NCBI RefSeq assembly: GCF_011077185.1
Contig: NC_048894.1
Coordinates: 107,764,741 to 107,828,740 of the forward strand
Length of the DNA stretch: 64,000 nucleotides
Direction of reading: 5' to 3'
DNA from: Oxyura jamaicensis
Lineage: Eukaryota > Chordata > Aves > Anseriformes > Anatidae
Of the stretch, positions 51,301-63,200 are shown piece by piece. The position numbers and the translations under genes were made by a program. A model generated the notes under the pieces. That model had not been told where the DNA came from and did no database searches. It saw nothing but the letters and a program-made list of their open reading frames with translations. How positions within the stretch are numbered: the stretch's first letter is position 1; every line of letters begins with the position of its first letter.

Positions 51301-51839
51301 CTCTTCTACCCCTCAAACTAGTAGTTGGCTATTCTGAGTATGACCTTGTGTGCACATTCAACAGCAAATACACAGCAGAAATGCCCTATATTTGCCTTGC
51401 CACAGTTTGTACTAACAGTAGTTTATTTTAAAATGTGAGATAAATGATGAATATAAGGGGAGGAGTGAAGAATTGCCAGTTTAGAGGCTAGTGCTACATG
51501 TGCAGTCACTTTCAGCAGTAAGCCAGGACAATTTACATACAGTTCCTTCTGTATTATCTATCTGTATTTTCACATCATTTCTCTTGCCTTTTCCTCTTCA
51601 TTTGTCCTTCCTCTTTGTTTTATTATGCTGTCTCTATTCCATTGCTACCTACTCTTCTTCCCTTTTTTTTGCCTTTTTGTTTTGCCTTTTTGTTTCTTGT
51701 TAACGAGTTTCAACATTTTTAATTAATGTTGTCTGCTTGACTAATGCCAGTTCAACCCTCCTTCTCTGAAATTGTCCTCCAAAACAAGTTAATCATTAGC
51801 AGAGGCCTGTCTTGATCAACTGCATGGAGGTTCACTGAG

Positions 51840-51842
<3 letters not shown>

Positions 51843-51875
<33 letters not shown>
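51843..51875. repeat. A33 homopolymer
   Basis: Pure A run in intergenic sequence, with no retroposon body recognised next to it. Confidence 0.85.
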
Positions 51876-51877
<2 letters not shown>

Positions 51878-53767
51878 AGACTAAGTGAAAAATGGTTAAC
51901 AAGCCTCAAGAGGTAGTAAAGAGCCTGAAGAGCAGCATATACTTTCCACTTGGTGGCATTTTTTTACCCCTGTAACTCATAAATCCTCAGTCTCCAGCAT
52001 GATTCTGGATAGACATTTATTTTAGCCAAATACTGAAGTGCTATTTCAAATGTTAAAAATGTAGGAAAGTGTCTAGACACCACCATGGATGATCAAGAAT
52101 TCCTGTCCTCACCTGACTTATTCTCCAGAGGTCCCCTCCTGTTTCCAATGAAGCTCTACATAAATTCACTACCTCTGTTACCTGTGTTTTGGACATGAGG
52201 GATTTCAGTCCCCCAGTGTCCTGTTGCTACAGAATGATTTAGAAACATAAAAGCAGGAATAGATTCTCTTGCCCAGCCCCAGGTTTTGCCATGTGCTGTA
52301 GATGCTGAGATTTATGTCTAGTTCCCTATTTCTGCTCTGAAAATATGCCCGCCTCTCTCCCTTTCACCTGTGTGTAATACACTTCTAATCTCTGGTGTCA
52401 GTCCTTTACAAAGCAGGCTGCAGTCCTGAGGCTGGAGCAACCATGCGTAGACACAATTACACAGGGCAGGAACAATTACGCTGCTCACAGAGAGATACTC
52501 ACTTTAACTTCAGGACAGGAAGAAGAAAGGTAGGATAAAGGGAAGACAACAGGATCCAGCACAGAAGCACAGAATCTCTTGCCTGATGGGGACTGAGCTA
52601 GCTGATGTGAAGCTCAGCACTGCCCTGCCATGACTGTCAGGAGATTTAGGGGCTCTGCTCACCTGGGGTGCTGCTTCTCCAAGCCTCACCTCCCACTGAT
52701 TTCAGTGTGAACTGCAGGCATGCAGAGGTGAAAGAGGGATGAATTTGACGTACAAAGGGCATTATGGTACAAGATAGAATAACAGCATAACAGTGTAATT
52801 TATCCACTAGTTCTGGGATGAATCAGGGTTGACCATAAGGTTGTTGCTTACTGCCGGGTGTCTGAAGGTGCAGCCTGCTCCATGGCAGGCAGTGCTGCAT
52901 CAGTTTTGCACTTAAGGGAAATATACAAAAACTCTTCTGCCTCCAAGGAGAACCTCCTGTTTCAGGATACATAAAAACTCAGAGACAGATCTGAACTGAC
53001 TGCTCACAATCCATTTTTAAGGCCCTTCTCATCCTGTCACTGTAAAACATAAATCAAACCACTGTACAATATGACTGAACAAATGTAGTTGGAGTCTTAT
53101 TACATAAAAGCAGGCAAACAGAATGACTAGAAGGGTATCTTAATACATTATAGTGGTTAGTTGGTAGTTTGATGTCAGATATATGAAATATTAAGCAAGA
53201 TATAATAATCCCTCTAGTAATGTTAAAACGTTCACATTTCTAATCTAGAGATCTCACTGATGAGGCATGATTGTTCAACATTCTAGAAGGCAGCTTTCTA
53301 AATTATGCTATTCCCCATGGCAAGTGAAGGACAGATCACAGACTTAATGGAAGGAGCATTTTCGTTTTCCCTGGTGCACAGTGGGATTTACATTTCAGCC
53401 CTCCAGCAAACTGAGTTACTTGTGATACCTTCTAAATTAGTGCCACCTCATGAGTTTCACCCAGGATACTTCCTAAATTAACAAGTAATACATTTAGGAA
53501 TCCCTGAAAGGCTTATTATCTCCTGTCTAATATATCATTTGCACTGTATATAATTTCTGGCACACTGTGCCCACCCCTTCTTCTAGTGAAAGATTTCCAT
53601 AGGTTAAATATGGCACCATCAATGCCCAATTCTGGCTTCCTATTATACTTCTGTACCTGCAGAGGAATTAAGGCTAACTGCAAAAGAATCGTTCCCCTGG
53701 CCTTTCAGTTTATGTGCTTTCAGAATCACAGCAGAATTGCTGGTCCATTATGTTATCATTTCTATTT

Positions 53768-55011
53768 CACAGAATCACAGAATCACAGAATTTCTAGGTT
53801 GGAAGAGACCTCAAGATCATCGAGTCCAACCTCTAACCTAACACTAACAGTCCCCACTAAACCATATCCCTAAGCTCTACATCTAACCGTCTTTTGAAGA
53901 CTTCCAGGGATGGTGACTCCACCACCTCCCTGGGCAGCCTGTTCCAATGCCTCACAACCCTTTCAGTAAAGAAGCTCTTCCTAACATCTGACCTAAAACT
54001 CCCCTGGCACAACTTTAGCCCATTCCCCCTCGTCCTGTCACAAGGCACGTGGGAGAACAGGCCAACCCCCACCTCTCTACAGCCTCCTTTAAGGTATCTG
54101 TAGAGAGCGACAAGGTCACCCCTGAGCCTCCTCTTCTCCAGGCTGAACAAGCCCAGCTCCCTCAGCCGCTCCTCGTAGGACTTGTTCTCCAGGCCCCTCA
54201 CCAGCTTCGTCGCCCTTCTCTGGACCCGCTCAAGCACCTCGATGTCCTTCTTGTAGCGAGGGGCCCAAAACTGAACACAGCACTCGAGGTACGGCCTCAC
54301 CAGAGCCGAGTACAGGGGGACAATCACCTCCCTAGCCCTGCTGGTCACACTATTTCTGATACAAGCCAGGATGCTGTTGGCCTTCTTGGCCACCTGAGCA
54401 CACTGCTGGCTCATATTCAGCCAACTGTCCACTATCACTCCCAGGTCCTTCTCCGCCTGGCAGCTCTCCAACCACTCATCTCCCAGCCTGTAGCTCTGCT
54501 TGGGGTTATTGCGCCCCAGGTGCAGGACCCGGCACTTGGCCTTGTTAAACTTCATGCAGTTGACCTCAGCCCATCGGTGCAGCCTATCCAGATCCTCCTG
54601 CAGAGCCTTCCTACCCTCGAGCAGATCGACACTCGCACCTAACTTGGTGTCATCTGTAAACTTACTGAGGGTGCACTCAATGCCCTCGTCCAGATCATTG
54701 ATGAAGATGTTAAAGAGGACCGGCCCCAGCACCGAGCCCTGGGGGACGCCACTAGTGACTGGCCTCCAACTGGATTTGACTCCATTTACCACAACTCTCT
54801 GGGCCCGGCTATCCAGCCAGTTTCTAACCCAACGAAGCGTGTGCCAGTCCAAGCCAAGAGCAGCCAGTTTCTTGAGGAGAATGCTGTGGGAGACGGTGTC
54901 AAAAGCCTTGCTGAAGTCAAGGTAGACCACATCCACAGCCTTTCCCTCGTCCACCCAGCGTGACACTTTGTCATAGAAGGAGATCAGGTTCGTCAAGCAG
55001 GACCTGCCTAA
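53768..55011 (-). mobile_element. Young 5'-truncated CR1 LINE
   Basis: The minus-strand copy covers the reverse-transcriptase part of ORF2, a short 3' UTR and the tail. Its 3' end (left side) has the typical CR1 end GGTTGGACTCGATGATC followed by three TTCTGTGA tail units (53768-53791). Homology stops abruptly near 55011 inside the RT domain, at the block before S-C-L-T-N-L, which is the usual 5' truncation of CR1. The frame is unbroken to its own stop, so the copy looks recent. Confidence 0.95.
53857..55011 (-). CDS. CR1 ORF2 C-terminal fragment (reverse transcriptase), 5'-truncated
   Basis: About 384 codons are open to the TAG at 53857-53859. The protein has the LINE RT blocks in order: YLDFSKAFD (about residue 25 counting from the T-N-L-I-S block), SGVPQGSVLGP (about 82-92) and FTDD (about 113-116). 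CR1-specific thumb and C-terminal sequence follow, ending V-E-L-R-D-M-V. The usual CR1 catalytic box is FADD; here Ala is Thr, while both aspartates remain. The endonuclease domain and the first RT blocks are absent, and there is no promoter or native start codon, so it cannot be a working element. Confidence 0.9.
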   Translation of the reverse strand, partial: LGRSCLTNLISFYDKVSRWVDEGKAVDVVYLDFSKAFDTVSHSILLKKLAALGLDWHTLRWVRNWLDSRAQRVVVNGVKSSWRPVTSGVPQGSVLGPVLFNIFINDLDEGIECTLSKFTDDTKLGASVDLLEGRKALQEDLDRLHRWAEVNCMKFNKAKCRVLHLGRNNPKQSYRLGDEWLESCQAEKDLGVIVDSWLNMSQQCAQVAKKANSILACIRNSVTSRAREVIVPLYSALVRPYLECCVQFWAPRYKKDIEVLERVQRRATKLVRGLENKSYEERLRELGLFSLEKRRLRGDLVALYRYLKGGCREVGVGLFSHVPCDRTRGNGLKLCQGSFRSDVRKSFFTERVVRHWNRLPREVVESPSLEVFKRRLDVELRDMV

Positions 55012-56599
55012 TTTGATGGTATAAAAGTAAATGCTACATTCATAACCCCATCTGCAGATGAAAGAGAGCTGTCATTCCAAGGGTAGGGTATTTGCTTCTG
55101 CATCCCAAGCCCTCCTGGCTATTTTAGAAACCTACAGGGCTACAGTCATCTCTGGGCTGCTTGTCCACCTCTGTGTCACCACTCGGGACTGCAGCAGGAA
55201 GCAGCAGAGGGAGAAGAAATGCTGACGTAACAGTTCCTGTTGGGAAGTAGCTGCTCATTAATATGCTCTCAGGCTGTCATACACTGAGATGATGGGCAAA
55301 GGTGTTTGCAAAGCTGGAAATCAAGAAATGCTCACCTCTTCAGCTTTGTCCACAGTAGGAATTTAACTCATCGCTGACAAAACACATTAGCAGCTGGAAC
55401 AGCTGGAATAGTGCTCACACAGGTCTAGCCAAAGCATAGAGATATTTCTGGCAGCTTACTTCATTCCCCCCGACCTGTCTGAACTGCCCCACAGTCTGCT
55501 TCTGATGCAGAGCATGCCTGTGGCACCGGAATCCAATTACTTGGAAAGGCTCCATTCACTTAACAAGAGTGTCAGATGCCTTCACCCCAAGTAGAGGGCT
55601 GCTGGCAGCAGAAAGCTGTTTCTAGGCAGACTGGATCCCCACAGGCATTTGCAGTGATGAGGGCACCTGAGGCTGGGCATGGCCACCACTGGCAGGGGGT
55701 GCAGTGGTTCCTCACTCCCCTTAGGCAGTTCCCACAGCTGCATCTCCAGTGGAGACCTCACTGAAATTTGGTTGCTTTCCCTCAGCAGGTGTAAGGCAGA
55801 ACAAATGTTGAACCCTGTGACTTCAGAAGAAATGTCCATAATTTTATCTACTTTATTATTATTATTATTTTATTGCATGAGCTAGAACAGCTTGCATCTA
55901 TGAGCTATTAATATTTTCAGCTATAGCTAATAACCTTGGCAAAAAGGTGCCAACCAACTTCTTGGAAATGGGCAGCCATGAGTCTACAAAATAGGATGTG
56001 GTTTTTTGTTGTTGCTGTTATTGTTTTTTGTTTGCTTGTTTGTTTGTTCAGACTCACAGGAATAAATATATTTCTTTCTGGAGACACCTTTCAGCTGCTG
56101 AGTGAGGTGACAAACAAACAAATCCATCCACAGACTCTCTGTTACTTCCTTTGTGAATAGCCACCATTTGCATTGTAAACATTTTAACAAAGACACATTT
56201 AGCTAAATTTAACCCTATGACTTTGATGAGTTTAGTCCATTGACTTTGTGGAGGAAAATACAGAACTGAGTCTTGTTTTTGATTAAGCTCACGAGTACAA
56301 AGAACTCTCTCAAAAATTCCCACTGTGGGAGCTCAGCCAGCAGAGGCCCATAGCCAAACAATGGGAACTTGTTATCACTCTTTGATTATAAGTATCTGTT
56401 GTCTAAATATGCACAAAATGCATATCTCTTATATTTAACAGTTAATCTCTTTGTATCTATTTTTAAAGAACAAAGACTCCACTCTCCGTTTCTGAAGGTC
56501 TCACTAACTAACTTAAATACGTTAGATCAAATTCCAGAATGACTAAACTTGATTTGGAATGAGAATCAGATCAACAGAATTGTCCCAAAAGAATCTGAG
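55012..56599. other. Sequence between the two CR1 copies
   Basis: No gene is recognised. A (TTA)n tract lies at 55848-55870 and a GT/T-rich stretch at 56001-56048. Slightly GC-richer sequence at 55080-55760 shows no coding pattern. Confidence 0.5.
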
Positions 56600-56642
56600 A
56601 GGGTTCCTCTAAAAAGGTGATGCAGCTGATAGCCCAGATAAA

Positions 56643-57287
56643 GTGTCTCTACTCGATGCATGCAACATGGGAAACAAGCAAGAGGAGCTGGAAACCACAG
56701 TGCACTTAGAAAACTATGAACCGATTACCATCACGGAAATGTGTTTTGATGAATCACACAACTGGAACACTGCGATTAAGGGCTACAGGCTTTTCAGAGG
56801 AGATAGGCAGGGGAGCGGAGGCAGGGATGTTGCCTTCTGTGTTAAGGAATGGAGAGACAGTGAAGAGCTGCCTGTGGGAAACAGCCATGAGCAGGTTGAG
56901 AGCTTGTGGATAAAAATTAAGGAGCAGACCAATAAAGGACACCTTGTGCTTGGGGTTTGTTACAGGCCACCTGATCAAGGGGAACCTGCTGACAAGGTCT
57001 TCCTGCTTCAGCTGCAAGAAGCATCACACTCAGGCTCTCACCCCAATGGAGGACTTGAACTACACAAATGTCTGCCAGGTGCAGACAAAGGCTACACAGC
57101 AGGCTGTAAGCAACCCAGGAGACTCCTGGAGAGCATCCAGGATAGCTTCCTGGTCCAGGTATTGGACAAACCAATGAGAGGAGAAGCGTTATGGACCTGG
57201 TGCTCACCAAAGTGGATGAGCTCATTAAAAAGGTTAAGATTGGAGGCAGTCTGGGCTGCAGTGACCATACCCTGGTGGGGTTTGTGA
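56643..57287 (+). pseudogene. CR1 ORF2 endonuclease remnant
   Basis: A 214-codon open stretch of the CR1 apurinic-type endonuclease. The N-terminal part aligns well (blocks GYRLFRGDRQG, VESLWIKIK, GVCYRPP), and then the frame drifts after about residue 130. It is dead as a protein: the later RT blocks are in other frames and key endonuclease residues are lost. Confidence 0.85.
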
Positions 57288-57578
57288 TCTCAAAGAATAT
57301 GGGTCTGGCAAAGAGTAGAGTCAAGACCCTGAAGAGCAAAATTCCAGATGCTTAAAGAACTAGTGGGTGAGATCCCCCGGGAAGCTGTTCTTAGGGACAG
57401 AGGAACTGATCAGACCTGGCAACACTTTAAAGACACTTTTCTTAGAGCAAAAGAACTCTCAATGCCCATATGTAGGAAATCAAGCAGGGAAAGCAGGAAA
57501 CTGGGATAGCTGAGCAAGGATCTGCTGGTCAAACTGAGGCACAAGAAGGAAATACACAGGCAGTGTTAGCAGGGACAT

Positions 57579-57881
57579 GTGGCCTGGGAAGAGCACAGGG
57601 ATGCTGTCCGAGTGTGCAGGGACGGGATCAGGAAAGCCAAGGCATGGTTGGAACTGAGCTTGGCAAGGGATGCAAAGAGTAACAAGAATGGATTCTGTGG
57701 GTACATTGCTCAGAAAAGAAAGACCAAGGAGAGCATACCCCCTCTGATAAAGGAGAAGGGTGAACTGGTAATGACAGACATGGAGAAGGCTGAGGTACTC
57801 AACAATAACTTTGCCTCAGTCTTCACTGCCAGTCAGGCTTCCCAAGCCTTTCATTTCCCTGAACTTGTAGAAGAAGGCTGA
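57579..57881 (+). pseudogene. CR1 ORF2 linker remnant
   Basis: A 100-codon frame with the CR1 blocks that lie between endonuclease and RT (A-K-S-N-K-N-G-F, P-P-L-I-K-E-K-G-E-L-V, K-A-E-V-L-N-N-N-F-A-S-V-F-T). It is separated from the endonuclease remnant by stops and frame changes, and ends before the RT core. Confidence 0.85.
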
Positions 57882-58182
57882 GGGACCAGAGTCCCACCCA
57901 CTGTAAGTGAAGAGAAAGTTTGAAACCACATGATGAAAATAAACACGTACAAGTGTATGGGGCCTGATGCCATGCATCCCAGGGTCTTGAAGGAACAGTC
58001 TGATGTAGTTGCCAAATCTCTCTCCATCGTATTTGAAAAGTCCTGGAAGTCAGGCAAAGTTTCTGGTGACTGGAAAAAAAGGGAAACATAACTCCCATTT
58101 TTATAAAGGGTAGAAAAGAGGACCTGGGGAACTACAGACCAGTGAGCCTCACCTCTGTGCCTGGGAAGATCATGGAACAGAT

Positions 58183-58914
58183 GTGGTCCCACATGATATC
58201 CTTATCTCTAAATTGGAGAGATATGGATTTGAGGGTTCAACCATCCAGTGGATAAGGAATTGGCTCAATGGACACAGTCAGATAGTTGTGGTCAATGGTT
58301 CTATATTCAGATGGAGGCCAGTGATGAGTAGTGTTCCTCAGGGGTCTGTCTTGGGACCAGTGTAGTTTAATGTCTTTATCAGTGACGTAGACAGTGGGAT
58401 CAAGTGCACCCTCAGCAAGTTTGCAGTTGACATCAAGCTGAGTGGTGCAGTTGATAGAAGAAAGTTAATAGAAGGAAGGTATGCCATCCAGAGGGACCTG
58501 GACAAGCTTGAGAAGTGGGCCCATGTGAACCATAAGGCTCAGAAAGGCCAAGAATGTGCTGCATCTGGGCTGGGGTAACCCCTGACATGAGCACAGACTG
58601 CAAGAAGAACTCACTGAGAGCAGCCCTGCAGAGAAGGACTTGGGGTTCTGGTGGACAAAAAACTCAACGTGAGCCAGCAGTGTGCACTTGCAGCCCAGAA
58701 GGCCAACTGCATCCCGGGCTGCATCAACAGAGGAGTGGCCAGCAGGCGGAGGGAGGTGACTGTCCCCCTCTGCTCTGCCCTTGTGAGGCCCCACCCGGTG
58801 TACTGCATCCAGGTCTGGGGCCCCCAGCACAAGAAGGACGTGGGGCTGTTAGAGCAGGTCCAGAGGGTGGCCATAAATGTGATCAGAGAGAGGGCTGGAG
58901 CACCTCTCCTTTGA
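58183..58914 (+). pseudogene. CR1 ORF2 reverse-transcriptase remnant
   Basis: The RT palm and thumb are split over frames: one frame carries W-I-R-N-W-L-N-G and S-S-V-P-Q-G-S-V-L-G-P-V (to 58365), and another (from 58651) carries the block S-Q-Q-C-A-L-A-A-Q-K-A-N and the thumb. The segment between them, which should hold FADD, reads as degraded in frame (around 58420-58435). Confidence 0.8.
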
Positions 58915-59318
58915 AGACAGGCTGGCTGAGAGAGCTGGGGATGTTCATCCTGCAGAAGAGAAGGTTCTGGGGAGACCTTTTATAAAAAAGATGGAGAACA
59001 ACTTTTCTCATGGGCAGATAATGATAAGACAAGGGGGAACAATTTTACACTAAAAAAAAAAAAAAAAAAAGAGATTTAGATTAGATGTTAGGAGGAAATT
59101 CTTCACTCAGAGGGTGGTGAGACACTGGCACAGGTTGCCTGGAAAAGCTGTGGATTATGCCCCATCCCTGGAGGTGCTCAAGGCCAGGTTGGATGGGGCT
59201 CTGGGCAACGTGGTCTGGTGGGTGACATCCCTGTCAGTGGGGGAGGGAGTAGGGGGGGGTGGGAAGAATGAGCTGTAAGGTCCATTTCAACCCAAGCCAT
59301 TCTGTGATTCTTTGATTT

Positions 59319-60258
59319 TACAGTGCTTATCTCAATGCATACATCCCTCATCTATGTAAATTGGGTGTCTCGGTCAACACTGAGTTGACTCTCACAAAAT
59401 CCCAGAGTCCAATATCCTGAGCAGTATATGGAATATTTTATTTTTATTTATAATATATTTCAAATCTCCTAAGGTAGCTGCTACCAACAGTATCTGCTGT
59501 GTCAGAGTTGTATATCTTAAAATATAGCAGTCAGATACTGAAGCCAATAATTAATGTGAAGCCTCCAGATCTTATAGCTATTCCAATCTAAAGTAATCAT
59601 ATAAAGTTCCAAGAAGCCAAAAGATAGTAGACAGAGAAATTAATATTCAAAAGAAAGTCACAGGAAATACATTGTTGATACAGCCTATAGGGCTTTGAAT
59701 GCTAAGGCACCTGTGATTCAGGTATTTTAGTTTATTTATATTTATATAAATATTTTATTTATATTTAGATGGGGTGTGAATTCATTCATTATCTATAGAG
59801 AGCAGGATTCAGGTTTTGAACCCATGCAGGAACTGAGTTCACTTCTTGGAGTTCAGCTCTCTATATCACTAAAACTTCATCAGAAATTTTATCCCTTTCT
59901 GAAATTCAAATTTAGACCCTTGATTGCAAAGATCAGGTCTACAGCATGAAGTATCTCTGAGTTATCTTGGAGCATCTGTTGCCTCAGAATCCCACACTGC
60001 CTAGTTCCAAAAGCCTCGCCTCCATGTGTCGTTAATGAGTCTGGGAACAGTAGCCAGGGACATAGAGGACAGCTTGGAAGTCTGCAAATTAAGAGAAAAC
60101 TGAAGTTTGACACCCACAGCAGACAAATCCTAGGGATCCTGCAGTACATGTGCAAAAAGAATAGGTGCCTGAACGATGCCTAATGAGGAAAATGAGTCAG
60201 TGCTGGACTGTGTCAGGAATAGCACTTCCCCATTTTCAAAGACTTTTGTCCTAGTATG

Positions 60259-60294
<36 letters not shown>

Positions 60295-63200
60295 GGACCT
60301 ATTTAATATAACACTGCCTGAGCTAATTATGTTAGACTACCCATCCTGCAAAATGTTCTTAAGGAGTAATTTGAACATCCGGAGGGAGGTCATAGGACAG
60401 GGAGTCACCTATCAAGACTCTATTCCTGCTCTGTCCTGGATGTGTTCTGGGGAACTCTTTAAAGAAGTAAGGGTGTTCAATCTAGAGGCTAAAAGTATTA
60501 GAAGCATAAACACAGATGTGTGGATGACAGGCTTAAACTCACAAGAATTTTGCATAGACTGGTGGCACCTGTATTCCATGAGTTTTGTCAGGTTCAATCC
60601 TCATAAATGAGTTTTTAGAGCTATTGATGAAAGTCATTATAAAACTTCATAATATTGACTAGACTTTTCTCTTGTAATTGCTTTAGATAATATAATGTAT
60701 AAAAGCATTCAGGGATGTAATGAACATTTTGAGAAGGACCGAGCAAAGAAAGTATGGATTGAAACCAACACCAGGCTTGCACAAGAAACAGAAAACCCTT
60801 TTACAAGGTGACAGGAATCCAGCACAAAAAAAAAAAAAAGAGATTGGGCAGCAGCTGTTTTCCTGTTTACACATTCATTCTGTATGTCTCGCTGATGGAC
60901 TGCTTTACAGCAGATTGATCCTTCACTGAGTGTCTGAGCACAGGGTCCTGTTATACCAAGAGAAAGAAACCTTTATTTTAACAGGCAACAACTTAGTAAG
61001 GACAGTCCATAAATGTTTTCTTACCTTTTTAATTCTTTTTATTATAATTATTTTTTATTTTTTTTCCCCAGCAGACCTATAAACACATTTGGGTAGAATG
61101 GGCCAGGGGAAAGGCTAGGTTCCTGCCCTCCTCATCTCAGCTGTACATGGGGACTTGTCAGATTTGCTGCCATCACCGCAGCAGAGCAGGAGGCATCTAA
61201 AATCAGCTTCCTGCCATAAGGGAATACGCGGCAGATGGCACTGTTTCTTTAGCAGTCTGCACCAGTCTCTTTTTCCCTTTGTGGGAAGTTCCAGGTACGT
61301 TTTTCCTCCCTAGCTTTTTATCCCATTTTCTGCGATGGGGTTCATCTTCAGCCGGCCATACTGTGGTGGCGCAGGGGAGCCTGCCCCCCCCTCCCCCGTG
61401 CTCCTTGCTTAACACCATGCTGACTCCCAGCAGTAGCTTTCTGTAGTGGAAACCTTGTATTTGCATAATAATTTATTCCCATTGGTTCCCATGTATGCTC
61501 AATTTAATTAGTTTGTAACATTTCAGTAGTGTTTTGCTCAGATGTTAATAGCATGTTGGGGAGGCTGAGCACGTTTTTGCCATGTCTTTTCACTTTCAGT
61601 GCACACAGACTTCTTTTTCTTTCCATAACTTTGTCTCAGCACATTTTTTTTATTTTTTAATGCTAGATGCCTTGATGCTTATCTCCTTCCATCTCATCAA
61701 TCGTATGCCAAAGAATTTTTTAAAAGGCTAATATTTCTGGGTTTCCCTCACCCCTTTATTATCAGTCATTTAGATGTTAAATTAGTTTAGACTTCCCTAG
61801 ATGTGCTTTAATTAGAGAGACACTTATTTATTTACCACTATCTGCATATGCATGAGCTGTCTTTCTAAATGCAGTCCTAACCCGAGAGCTGCTGAAAACT
61901 TCCTCTGAAATCAACCAGTATCAGAAATTTATTGTAGATTTAGTCATTAAAAAAAAAAAATAAAATTAAAAAATGAGGAATTACATCTATGATTACAAAT
62001 GCTTACCAAATAGGATGATTTTCTTAAAGAACATATTGTGGTTTGGTGTGAAAATGTGTAATCCCGAAGTGCCTGGCCACCTGCCTGGAAACCAAAGCTC
62101 ACCATTTGGCACCATTTGTGCAAAAAGAGTTCAGTGCTTCAGATGGAGAAGGAGAGTGTCCTGAAAGGGGAATGGGGATGCCTCACTCCATTGATAGGAA
62201 GCTCCAGGCAAAGGTGTGCCTGGATGTCACCCCCAGTGCAGGTCCAGCTGCCTGAACCAAGCTTGCAGGCAAGATAATCGATCCAATAGGTAGGACTCTT
62301 GTCTGAGTGAAGCAAGCCACATTTCTTCCATGCTTGAGCAGGACATGAAACACTGTTTTTCCTCTGGAACATGGGAAGAATATGAAGTCTGGGTGCTTAA
62401 ACCCACAGAGTATTTGTCCATGAAGTAGGAAACCTTCCCCTCAGGCTGAGGCTGCTGACACCAATTTTTACCTCTTCCTGTAGAAGTGGTGAAATAGTAC
62501 AGAAAGAGAAGTGGCTTTCGTGGAAGATACAAAATCAGAGCAAGCCTGACTTGAGACCCAAGAAGTTAGGGTCCCCACAGGTGACTGAGGCATTGCTATC
62601 CTTTGGACCACAGCCTCCCAGCTCCTCAGGTCAAAAAAGGAGTTCCTTGGTAAAGGTGCCACCAGGATTAAGTGACTGTAGAGTGCTGAGTTCACAGTCA
62701 CAGTTTTGAAGTTAAGTACTAAATCCTGTTAAGGAAACTAAAGCTAGATCTATGCTATGGAAGTCATGATTTCTTCGCAACTGTTGTAGAGGAAATCCTC
62801 AGCCATGTACTGCTGCCATTTTGAGACAAACCTTGCTGTCCGTCATCCTGTCACAGAGCTATTTTGCACCTTGATTTTCAAGTAGGCTGATGAAATTCAA
62901 CATATCCCACTGTGGATCTGGAGAGGACCAGGATTACTGAAAATGCTGCCTTCCTCATCGCTTTGTTTTGTAGCTTTGAGCTAGAATCCCATTTGGGTCC
63001 CAGCAATATAACACTGACCAGTTTTTGTGTTCATCTGAAACCCTCCCATCTTTTGAAATTGTAAATCTAAATGAGTCTTAATGCAACAATGATAAAATGT
63101 AATGCTTGGAGATGCAAATGGGGGCAGTGGACTAGTTGAATTAGTAACACCCATGACTGTGGGTACAGGGGCTTCCAGGCTACCAGAACAATGGAAATAA

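Larger units (their letters stand above)
44191..53767. other. Intergenic sequence downstream of LRRC30
   Basis: No gene is recognised. The sequence is AT-rich, with a TTTTA-rich low-complexity block (46472-46566), an (AAAAC)n tract (47091-47126), a 100-N gap at 48260-48359 whose flanks are not repetitive, and an A33 run (51843-51875). Open frames reach about 130 codons, without domain character. Confidence 0.5.
56600..59318 (+). mobile_element. Older, long CR1 LINE with broken ORF2
   Basis: The plus-strand copy begins near the start of the ORF2 endonuclease (block M-G-N-K-Q-E-E-L-E at about 56668) and runs to a 3' end with TTCTGTGATTCTTTGATT at 59301-59318. In order it shows endonuclease (56643-57287, with the catalytic-region E preserved in T-I-T-E-M), linker (57579-57881), RT with SSVPQGSVLGPV (about 58335-58365), the thumb/C-terminal region (58651-58914) and a 3' UTR. 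The pieces lie in different frames with internal stops. The endonuclease D-F-N block is lost, and an A19 run has expanded in the 3' region (59052-59070). The tail and 3' UTR differ from the young copy, so it belongs to another CR1 subfamily. Confidence 0.93.

Noticed and set aside
54049..54925. Plus-strand frames of 197 and 141 codons
   Set aside because: They are antisense shadows of the minus-strand CR1 reverse-transcriptase frame.
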